Source: Candidatus Rokuibacteriota bacterium
GTDB lineage: Bacteria; Methylomirabilota; Methylomirabilia; Rokubacteriales; CSP1-6
DNA: 12,825 bases
Direction: 5' to 3'
Assembly (NCBI GenBank): GCA_016177555.1
Contig: JACOVB010000277.1
Span: forward strand, 1-12,825
The notes beneath the pieces were generated by a model. The model was given only the letters and a program-made list of their open reading frames with translations. It made no database searches and was not told the DNA's origin. The first letter of the stretch is position 1. Every line of letters begins with the position of its first letter. The position numbers and the translations under genes are program-made. This document shows positions 1 to 5,616 of this stretch, piece by piece.

Positions 1-422
1 CCCCCGCGTACTTCAAGAAGCAGATCCAGGCCTATGCCGCGGGCAAGCGGCCGTCGCCGGAGATGGAGCCCTACGCCAAGATGGTGATGCATCTGGGCGT
101 TGACGAGGTCGCGGGCTACTTCGCGGCCCAGACGATGCAGCCGGCCAGGGGGGCGGCGGATCCCGCCGCCGTCGAGCGGGGTCGCAGGGCCTCCGAGCCC
201 TGCGTCGTCTGCCACGGCCGGGAGGGCAAGGCCGATGTCGACAAGGGTATCCCGGCCCTGGCAGGACAGCCGGCCGGGTACCTGCGGGAGCAGATGGCGC
301 TGTTCAAGGCCGACAAGCGGAACCCCGGGGATGTGCAGATCAAGGCCGCGAAGGCGGCGCTGGCGACCATCCCGGACGGGAGCCTGGCCGACCTGGCCGC
401 GTATTACTCGAGCCGGAGGTAG
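1..422 (+). CDS. Cytochrome c4-like diheme c-type cytochrome, 3' part only
   Basis: The frame is open from base 3 at the left edge to a TAG at 420-422, giving 139 residues without a start, so the 5' end is missing. What remains is the end of one cytochrome c domain, with a Met-containing segment (PSPEMEPYAKMV) followed by a helix ending AGYFAAQ. A second domain follows, with a CVVCH heme-binding motif (bases 201-215) and the PALAGQPAGYLREQM segment typical of the cytochrome c4 family. Such proteins are periplasmic electron carriers. In the second domain the stretch aligning with the Met-ligand segment of the first reads GDVQIKAAK and has no Met, so its sixth heme ligand is unclear. The stop is 29 bases before lbpA1, so the gene may be in the same operon and could accept electrons from sulfur or sulfite oxidation; that link is inference. 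Confidence 0.85.
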   Translation, partial: PAYFKKQIQAYAAGKRPSPEMEPYAKMVMHLGVDEVAGYFAAQTMQPARGAADPAAVERGRRASEPCVVCHGREGKADVDKGIPALAGQPAGYLREQMALFKADKRNPGDVQIKAAKAALATIPDGSLADLAAYYSSRR

Positions 423-451
423 CGGGCCCGGGACTTCCGGGCGGTCAGGCC

Positions 452-904
452 ATGGCGCTGTATCGTGGCTGCGACCTGCCCGAGGATCTGTGGTACGACG
501 TCGACCGCGACGTCTGGGCGCGATTCGCGGAGGATGGCACAGCCACGCTCGGGATGACCGACCCGGCGCAGACGCGCTGCGGCCCCGTGGTGAGCGTGCG
601 CCTGAAGGCGGTGGGGCGCCGCGTGCCGCGCGGGCAGAGCCTCGGGACCATCGAGAGCGCGAAGTGGGTCGGGCCGTTTCCCGCCCTGCTCTCGGGCGTG
701 ATCGTCGCGAACAACGAGGTGGCGTTCCGGCGGGACATCCTCGTGGCCAACAAGGATCCCTACGGGGAGGGCTGGCTCGTGCGGCTTCGTCCCGACCGGC
801 TCCCGGCCGAGCGCGGGTCGCTCGTCACCGGGGCCGAGGCGCTGGCCCGCTACCGCGCGCGCATCGACGCCAACGCCATCACCTGCATGCGGTGTGAAGG
901 GTGA
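452..904 (+). CDS. lbpA: GcvH-like lipoate-binding protein LbpA (copy 1)
   Basis: This 150-residue protein has the lipoyl-domain fold of glycine cleavage H protein. The lipoyl lysine is K71 in the hairpin motif IESAKW, and the conserved DPYGEGW motif is at 102-108. No other glycine cleavage gene is nearby. The next four genes include two LipS-type radical SAM proteins and a lipoate ligase, which is the setting of LbpA proteins. Those carry sulfur intermediates on lipoate for the sHdr sulfur-oxidation complex in the cytoplasm. The segment after the lysine (GPFPALLSGVIVANNEV) departs from the usual PVSGEVVEVN of H proteins. The protein ends in CMRCEG, giving a C-terminal CxxC (C145, C148), with other cysteines at 7 and 43. 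The ATG start has a weak ribosome binding site. The stop overlaps a GTG (GTGA, 901-904) that stays open into lbpA2. The family is clear; the exact partner complex is inferred. Confidence 0.85.
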   Translation: MALYRGCDLPEDLWYDVDRDVWARFAEDGTATLGMTDPAQTRCGPVVSVRLKAVGRRVPRGQSLGTIESAKWVGPFPALLSGVIVANNEVAFRRDILVANKDPYGEGWLVRLRPDRLPAERGSLVTGAEALARYRARIDANAITCMRCEG

Positions 905-1054
905 GGCGCAGCCGTAGGCGAGCCGAACGAAATATGGAGATGGTTCCGAGCGGAGCGAGGCGGGTGAGGCGCAGGGTTGGCGAGCCGCAGCCGAAGGCGA
1001 GGCGAGCGCATCCGGAAGAAGACATGGAGATGGATGCAGAGCGGAGCGAGGCGG
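901..1054 (+). repeat. Junction repeat array 1 (two units) between lbpA1 and lbpA2
   Basis: Two head-to-tail units, 901-963 and 964-1054, both begin GTGAGGCGCAG and end GAGCGGAGCGAGGCGG. The same head, GTGAGGCGCA, occurs a third time at 1063-1072, where lbpA2 probably starts. Inside are the elements seen in array 2 (2410-2601): CCGNAGGCGAG, CGAACGAAATATGGAGA and a purine-rich GAGCG tail. The second unit is longer and more diverged. The array begins exactly on the lbpA1 stop codon, is flanked by GGTGA direct repeats (900-904 and 1062-1066), and contains no stop in the lbpA2 frame. Its translation is Arg/Glu-rich and unlike a lipoyl domain. Confidence 0.75.
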
Positions 1055-1062
1055 ATGAGCAG

Positions 1063-1515
1063 GTGAGGCGCATCGAGGGACACGACTTCCCCGAGGGGCT
1101 CTGGTACCAGGCGGCGGAGCACCTCTGGCTGCGGCCCGGAGAGCCGGACGGGAGCGGGCGGCGGCTGGTGACGGTGGGCCTCGACGCCCTCGGCGTGCTG
1201 GCGCTCGGCGAGGTGGTCTATGCGGAGCTCGGCGAGCGCGGCCTCGACGTCCGGGCGGGACAGGCGCTGGGCTCGCTCGAGGCCGAGAAGATGGTGCGTC
1301 CCGTGCTGGCGCCGGTGTCGGGCACCGTGGTGGAGGTCAACGACGAGCTCCAGGCGGCCCCGCGACGGCTGAACACCGATCCCTACGGCGGCGGCTGGCT
1401 GGTCCGGATCGCGGCCGGCGCCTGGGATCTGGAGGCGACGGACTTCCTCCGGGCGCCGGGCGATGTGGAGGCGTGGGTGCGGCAGGAGCTCTCCGAGCAC
1501 GAGGACAGGCGGTGA
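1063..1515 (+). CDS. lbpA: GcvH-like lipoate-binding protein LbpA (copy 2)
   Basis: This is a second lipoyl-domain protein with lysine K76 in LEAEKMV, then APVSGTVVEVNDEL and DPYGGGWLV, closer to classical H protein than copy 1. I chose the GTG at 1063 because it makes MRRIEGHDFPEGLWY align from the first residue with MALYRGCDLPEDLWY of copy 1 and gives the same length, 150 residues. The frame is open back to a GTG at 901, but the added residues come from repeat DNA. ATGs at 1024 (13 residues longer, with GGAAGAAG upstream) and 1030 are alternatives. The stop overlaps the lipS1 start in a GTGA, implying translational coupling. Two different LbpA genes side by side suggest two carriers, or two attachment states, for the lipoate-based sulfur oxidation complex. 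Copy 2 lacks the C-terminal CxxC of copy 1. Confidence 0.82.
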   Translation: MRRIEGHDFPEGLWYQAAEHLWLRPGEPDGSGRRLVTVGLDALGVLALGEVVYAELGERGLDVRAGQALGSLEAEKMVRPVLAPVSGTVVEVNDELQAAPRRLNTDPYGGGWLVRIAAGAWDLEATDFLRAPGDVEAWVRQELSEHEDRR

Positions 1516-2411
1516 CCGTCGCGCTCCGCGAGATCCACTTCTATGCCCCGGGGCTCAGGCGCTACCGGACCTCGGAGTGGACCGGGCAGGAGCCGGGGCG
1601 CTTCGTGTCCGTGTCCGTGACGGGTGCCGCGTGTGCGCTGCAATGCGATCACTGCCAGTCGAAGGTGCTCGAGGGGATGTGGTCGCTCGGGGGCGCGACG
1701 CTCTACGATGTCGCGCTGGAGGCCCGGGAGCGGGGGGCGCGCGGGATCCTGGTCTCCGGCGGCTCCGACCGGCGCGGGCGCGTCCCGTTGCTCCGGCACG
1801 TGCCGGACCTCAAGCGGATCCGGCAAGAGCTGGGCCTGCTGGTCCGCCTGCATCCCGGCTTGCCTGACGAGGAGACGGCGGCGGCGCTCGGCGAGGTGGG
1901 TGTGGATGGTGCCATGCTCGACATCATCGGCGCCCAGGAGACCATCCGGGAGATCTACCACCTCGACGTCCCCGTCGGGGAGTACGCGGCCGTGCTCGAG
2001 CGGCTGGACGCCCACGGGGTCCCGCTGGTGCCCCACATCATCCTGGGGCTCCACCGCGGCCGCATGCTGGGGGAGTGGACGGCGCTCTCCATGGTGGCGC
2101 GCCATCGCCCCCGGCTGCTGGTCCTCGTGGTGCTGATGCCGATGACAGGCACGGCCATGCGGGACGTGACGCCGCCGTCAGTGGCCGAGGTCGGCGCCTT
2201 CTTCCAGACGGCGCGCGCCGCCATGCGGGAGACGCCCATCGCCCTCGGCTGCGCTCGCCCCCTGGGCCCGGTCAAGGCCGAGATCGACCGGTGCGCCGTG
2301 GAGGCGGGGCTCGACGGTATCGCCTATCCGGCCGAGGGCATCGTGGCCTATGCGCGGTCCCGCGGCCTGACGCCCCGCTTTCACGACGCCTGCTGCGGTA
2401 TTGATTGGTGA
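1512..2411 (+). CDS. lipS1: Radical SAM lipoyl synthase component LipS1
   Basis: This 299-residue protein has a radical SAM motif C-x3-C-x2-C at C41, C45 and C48 (CALQCDHC). Glycine-rich VSGGSD at 81-86 is the usual SAM-contacting strand. A conserved-looking end, HDACCGIDW, carries two adjacent cysteines that could bind an auxiliary cluster. Size, motif and the adjacent second radical SAM gene, ligase and LbpA genes fit LipS1 of the two-protein lipoyl synthase LipS1/LipS2. Together these insert two sulfurs into octanoyl groups bound to the carrier protein. The GTG start at 1512 overlaps the lbpA2 stop by four bases; an ATG at 1473 lies inside lbpA2 and adds 13 unconvincing residues. The stop TGA (2409-2411) lies at the start of repeat array 2. 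The identification as LipS1 rests on motif and context, without a database comparison. Confidence 0.82.
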   Translation: MTVALREIHFYAPGLRRYRTSEWTGQEPGRFVSVSVTGAACALQCDHCQSKVLEGMWSLGGATLYDVALEARERGARGILVSGGSDRRGRVPLLRHVPDLKRIRQELGLLVRLHPGLPDEETAAALGEVGVDGAMLDIIGAQETIREIYHLDVPVGEYAAVLERLDAHGVPLVPHIILGLHRGRMLGEWTALSMVARHRPRLLVLVVLMPMTGTAMRDVTPPSVAEVGAFFQTARAAMRETPIALGCARPLGPVKAEIDRCAVEAGLDGIAYPAEGIVAYARSRGLTPRFHDACCGIDW

Positions 2412-2601
2412 GCCGAAGCCGAAGGCGAGGCGAACGGATATGGAGGAGCAGTGGCGAGCGTCAGCGAGCCGGGGGAGCCGAAGCCGAAGGCGAGGCGAAT
2501 GAAATATGGAGAATCCCCGAGCGTCAGCGAGCCGGGGGAGCCGAGGCCGAAGGCGAGGCGAACGGATATGGAAGAGCGGTGGCGAGCGTCAGCGAGCCGG
2601 G
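2410..2601 (+). repeat. Junction repeat array 2 (three units) between lipS1 and lipS2
   Basis: Three tandem units lie at 2410-2474 (65 bp), 2475-2537 (63 bp) and 2538-2601 (64 bp). Each starts GAGCCGARGCCGAAGGCGAG, carries a central ATATGGA and ends CGAGCGTCAGCGAGCCGGG. The only strongly variable part is the ~10 bases after ATATGGA. The array begins on the lipS1 stop and ends four bases before the in-frame TGACGACATG start of lipS2. GGTGA direct repeats at 2407-2411 and 2600-2604 flank it. Because unit lengths differ, the single open frame reads the same DNA in different phases (RSRRRGERIWR in unit 1, AEAEGEANEIW in unit 2), which argues against selection as protein. Units resemble those of array 1. 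Confidence 0.85.
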
Positions 2602-2608
2602 TGACGAC

Positions 2609-3712
2609 ATGACCACGGAAACCGTCGGCGGAAAGAAGACGAAGCTCGCGCTGCTGGAGCACGCGGAGCGGACGCTGCCGAGCCCCGACCAGGTGCGGAT
2701 CAGCATGGCGGCCGCCATGTCCATCGGGCTCCGGCCGGGCCTCTTCTTCCGCAACGCCAGCTGCGACTGCGTGAACCTGCTGCTCAACTACCCCGAGGGC
2801 TGTTACGCCAACTGCACCTACTGCGGGCTGGCCCGGGAGCGCCCGGGACTCGCCCAGGATAACACCTTCATCCGCGTGGGCTGGCCTGTCTACCCCACCG
2901 AGCGCGTGGTGCAGGCCATCGCCGAGAGCGAGGCGCGGGTGGGGCGGGTCTGCATCGCCCAGGTGCAGGACCGGCGTGCCTACCCGGATCTCCTCGACAT
3001 CGCGGGCCGCCTCAGGCGCCGGTCGTCGGTGCCCATCTCGGCCCTCGTCTCGGCCACGCTGCTCGACGAGGAGAAGCTCCTCGCGATCCGGGAGGCGGGG
3101 GTGGACATCGTCGGCGTGGGACTGGATGCCGCCAGCGAGGAGGTCTTCCATCGCACGCGGGGCCGGGGCGCGCGCGGGCCCCACTCGTGGGCGCAGCACT
3201 GGGAGATCATCCGGCTGGCTCGCAAGCACTTCGGCCCGATGAAGGTGAACTGTCACGTCATCGTGGGGCTCGGCGAGACGGACGCGGAGCTGATCGACCT
3301 CTTCTATCGGGTGCGAGCCGAGGAGATCGCCGCGTATCTGTTCTCCTTCAACCCCGAGCCTGGAACCGACATGGCCGGGGCGCCGCGCGCCCCCATCGCG
3401 CGGCTCCGGCGCATCCAGCTCACCAAGCACCTGATCGAGGAGCGCGGGTTGCCGCGCGAGGCCATCGAGTGTGACGAGGCGGGCGCGCTCCTCCGCGTGC
3501 ATGCGCCGCGAGCGCTCATCGAGGAATGCATCGCCGCCGGGACGCCGTTCATGACCGATGGCTGCCCCGACCGCACCGGCAGGATGGCCTGCAACCGGCC
3601 CTTCGGCAGCTACCGCCCGGGCGAGGAGTTCCGCGACTACCCGTTCCGGCCTACCGAGGACGACATCACCGTGATCCGCACCGAGGCCGCCTTCGACGAG
3701 GTCACCGGGTGA
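2609..3712 (+). CDS. lipS2: Radical SAM lipoyl synthase component LipS2
   Basis: This 367-residue radical SAM protein has the motif CYANCTYC (C65, C69, C72). It is preceded by CDC (C52, C54) and followed near the C-terminus by CPDRTGRMACNRPFGSY (C319, C328), candidate ligands for the extra iron-sulfur cluster that supplies sulfur. The central part (VGVGLDAASEEVF, CHVIVGLGETD) is typical of BioB/LipA-like TIM barrels. In the pathway it works with LipS1 to make lipoate on LbpA. The ATG at 2609 is chosen because MTTETVGGKKTKLALLEHAE looks like normal protein. The upstream in-frame extension (TTG 2405, GTG 2408) is pure repeat translation. GGTGA four bases before the ATG may serve as a weak ribosome binding site. 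The stop overlaps the start of the ligase gene in GTGA. The family is clear; the LipS2 assignment relies on pairing with lipS1. Confidence 0.85.
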   Translation: MTTETVGGKKTKLALLEHAERTLPSPDQVRISMAAAMSIGLRPGLFFRNASCDCVNLLLNYPEGCYANCTYCGLARERPGLAQDNTFIRVGWPVYPTERVVQAIAESEARVGRVCIAQVQDRRAYPDLLDIAGRLRRRSSVPISALVSATLLDEEKLLAIREAGVDIVGVGLDAASEEVFHRTRGRGARGPHSWAQHWEIIRLARKHFGPMKVNCHVIVGLGETDAELIDLFYRVRAEEIAAYLFSFNPEPGTDMAGAPRAPIARLRRIQLTKHLIEERGLPREAIECDEAGALLRVHAPRALIEECIAAGTPFMTDGCPDRTGRMACNRPFGSYRPGEEFRDYPFRPTEDDITVIRTEAAFDEVTG

Positions 3713-4662
3713 CCGGCCATCCCGTTCGCCTCCTCGACCTCGGCGAGGTCTCGCCGCTCCGCTCGCAGGCCCTCTACCACGGCCTGGGCCAGAGCATGAA
3801 TGAGCAGTCGCCGGACACCATCGTGCTCTGCCATCCCGCCGCGCCGTACTTCTCGGTGGGCCATCACCACGCTCCGGCCGACGAGCTCGACCTCGAGTGG
3901 TGTCGCGCCAGCGGCTTCCCCGTCCTCCGGCGGCGCATCGGCGGCGGCACGGTCTTCCTCGATCGGAGCCAGCTCTTCTACCAGTGCATCTTCCACCGCA
4001 GGGGCGCGCCGCTGATGGTGGAGGGGATTTACCGCCGCTTCCTGATGCCGGCGGTCGAGGCGCTGCGTGGGCTCGGGCTCCCCGCGAGCCTCGAGGGCAT
4101 CAACGAGATCGAGGTGGCGGGTCGGAGGATGGCGGGCACGGGCGGCGGGCAGATCGGCGAGGCGGTGGTCGTGGTCGGCAACGTGCTCTTCGACTTTCCC
4201 GCCTCCGTGATGGGGCGCGCGTGGCGTGCCCCCTCCCCCCAGTTCCGGCGGCTCGCCGAGGAGGGGCTGCGGCTCCACGTCGGGACGTTGGGCGCGGCGC
4301 TGCCGTCTCCGCCGGCCCAGGCCGGGATGCGGGAGCGGCTCGTCGCCTCCTACGAGACGGGCCTCGGCCGCCCCCTCGTCCGGGGCCGGCTGACGCCGGC
4401 GGAGACGGCCGCGGTGAGGGCCGAGGAGGAACGCCTCGCCCGGCCTCCCGAGCGCTCCCGCGCGCCCGGGCGGCCGCTCACCCGGGTCAAGGTCACGCGC
4501 CGCGTCTCGGTCCACGAGTGGACGTGGCGCGCGGGCGAAGGAGAGACCCGGGTCACCGCCCGCGTGGCCGATCGCCACATCGAGGAGCTCGTGGTCGCCG
4601 GGGCGCCGCTGGCGCCCGACGACGCCCGCCGGCGCGTGCTCGAGGCGCTGAGTGCGGGATGA
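3709..4662 (+). CDS. sLpl(AB): Lipoate-protein ligase with C-terminal accessory domain, sLpl(AB) type
   Basis: This 317-residue protein is of the biotin/lipoate A/B protein ligase family. The nucleotide/lipoate-binding motif RRRIGGGTVF is at 74-83, the segment GRRMAGTGGGQ at 138-148, and VVVGNVLFDF after it. Residues from about 258 on (TRVKVTRRVSVHEW to the end) look like the small LplB-type accessory domain, so A and B parts are in one chain. It would adenylate lipoate or octanoate and attach it to K71/K76 of the neighbouring LbpA proteins, after which LipS1/LipS2 would add sulfur. The GTG start (3709) overlaps the lipS2 stop; the frame is open further upstream, but inside lipS2. One oddity: in E. 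coli LplA the GRRMAGT position reads DRKVSGS, with a catalytic lysine where this protein has R140 (codon AGG). The family is clear; activity is uncertain. Confidence 0.85.
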   Translation: MTGHPVRLLDLGEVSPLRSQALYHGLGQSMNEQSPDTIVLCHPAAPYFSVGHHHAPADELDLEWCRASGFPVLRRRIGGGTVFLDRSQLFYQCIFHRRGAPLMVEGIYRRFLMPAVEALRGLGLPASLEGINEIEVAGRRMAGTGGGQIGEAVVVVGNVLFDFPASVMGRAWRAPSPQFRRLAEEGLRLHVGTLGAALPSPPAQAGMRERLVASYETGLGRPLVRGRLTPAETAAVRAEEERLARPPERSRAPGRPLTRVKVTRRVSVHEWTWRAGEGETRVTARVADRHIEELVVAGAPLAPDDARRRVLEALSAG

Positions 4663-4696
4663 GGGACCACCTGGAGGCAAGCCATGTTGCGGACCG

Positions 4697-5476
4697 ATGG
4701 ACCTGCTGATCGCGGTGCCGCTCGGCTTCGTCCTGGGTTTCCTGATCGGTCTGACCGGCGTCGGCGGAGGCGCCCTGGTCGCGCCCGCCCTGTACGTGGT
4801 GCTGGGGCTCCCTTACGGAGAGGCCGTGGCCCTGTCGCTGATCTACTCCCTCTTCACGAAGGTCGTGAGCGGTGTCCAGCACATGCGCCAGGGAACGGTT
4901 CTGTGGAAGGTGACCCTGCTGTACGGGCTCCTGGGAATCCCGGGAGCCATCCTGGGATCGCGGCTGGTCTACCTGGCCGACGCGGGGCTGCAGCGCCTCT
5001 TCCCCCTGATCATGGGGGGCGTCCTGCTCGTGGTCTCCGCGCTCATGCTGATGGAGACGGGCATGCGCTCCCTGGCGGCCCGCCCGAAGCCCTTCTCCCC
5101 CCACGAGGTCGGCTGGCAGGGCGTCGCGGGCATCGCCGCGCTCCAGCTCTTCGTGGGCGTCCTCCTGGGGATCACCTCCGTCGGCGCGGGCAGCATCATC
5201 ATCCTCTCCATGGTCTTCCTCTTCCGGATGACCGCCCGCGAGATCGTCGGCTCCAACATCATCATTGCGCTCATCATGGTCGTCCCCGCGGGATTCGCCC
5301 ACTACCTTGCCGGCGGGGTGGACTGGCGGCTCCTGGGCCTGCTGCTGCTGGGCTCCTTCGGGGGGGCGGTGCTGGGATCCAAGTCCACGATGTTGCTGCC
5401 GGACCGGTTACTGAAGCTCGCCATGGTCACCCTCATCGTCGGAGGAGCCCTCTCGACCATCGCCAAGGCGTGGTGA
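4697..5476 (+). CDS. TauE/SafE family sulfite/organosulfur exporter
   Basis: This is a 259-residue integral membrane protein with about eight hydrophobic segments and the twofold internal repeat typical of the TSUP (TauE/SafE) family. GLTGVGGGALVAPAL at 18-32 is echoed by GITSVGAGSIIILSM in the second half. Family members move sulfite, sulfoacetate, thiosulfate or related anions across the cytoplasmic membrane; substrate cannot be read from sequence. Next to LipS/LbpA and Apr/Sat genes, export of excess sulfite is the natural guess. The ATG at 4697 gives MDLLIAVPLGF, a normal family start. The best ribosome binding site (GGAGG, 4673-4677) is 19 bases away and lies better spaced for an ATG at 4684 that is out of frame. 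An in-frame GTG at 4652 is another option. It begins 34 bases after the ligase stop, so it is probably co-transcribed with it. Confidence 0.87.
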   Translation: MDLLIAVPLGFVLGFLIGLTGVGGGALVAPALYVVLGLPYGEAVALSLIYSLFTKVVSGVQHMRQGTVLWKVTLLYGLLGIPGAILGSRLVYLADAGLQRLFPLIMGGVLLVVSALMLMETGMRSLAARPKPFSPHEVGWQGVAGIAALQLFVGVLLGITSVGAGSIIILSMVFLFRMTAREIVGSNIIIALIMVVPAGFAHYLAGGVDWRLLGLLLLGSFGGAVLGSKSTMLLPDRLLKLAMVTLIVGGALSTIAKAW

Positions 5477-5616
5477 GGTGAGGCATCTGGAGGGCAGCGT
5501 CTACCCTACTTGACCTGGTGCGCGGTGCGTCATGGGCAGATACTTATGGACTTTGGCCAGATTATTTATTTGCCCTGGCCCCCGGCTACTGACATCCTTC
5601 TGCAGGTCACCGACCA
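5477..5616 (+). promoter_or_regulatory. Candidate control region of the LysR gene with an AT-rich direct repeat
   Basis: This 140-base gap contains the most AT-rich stretch of the window, 5538-5572. Within it CAGATACTTAT (5537-5547) and CAGATTATTTAT (5558-5569) form an imperfect direct repeat with starts 21 bases apart, two helical turns. A TTGACC resembling a -35 box is at 5510-5515, but no -10 box sits at good spacing. The position before a LysR-type gene suits an autoregulatory binding site. No terminator hairpin with a T run is seen after the exporter gene. Confidence 0.4.

Noticed and set aside
100..897. Long open frame of 265 codons overlapping the cytochrome and lbpA1
   Set aside because: It is Arg/Pro/Gly-rich with no recognisable motif, and two real genes with clear family motifs lie in other frames. 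It is a shadow frame of GC-rich DNA.
452..1515. Glycine cleavage H protein genes (gcvH) in a glycine cleavage operon
   Set aside because: There are two divergent copies with no gcvT, gcvP or lpd, and they are coupled to LipS1/LipS2 and a lipoate ligase in a sulfur gene block.
901..2601. CRISPR array
   Set aside because: The units are directly joined with no unique ~30-36 base spacers and only ~10 variable bases; no cas genes are nearby.
2381..3502. Minus-strand open frame covering lipS2 and the repeat array
   Set aside because: Antisense to a clear radical SAM gene; the repeated FASPSASA-type peptide is only the reverse reading of the DNA repeat.
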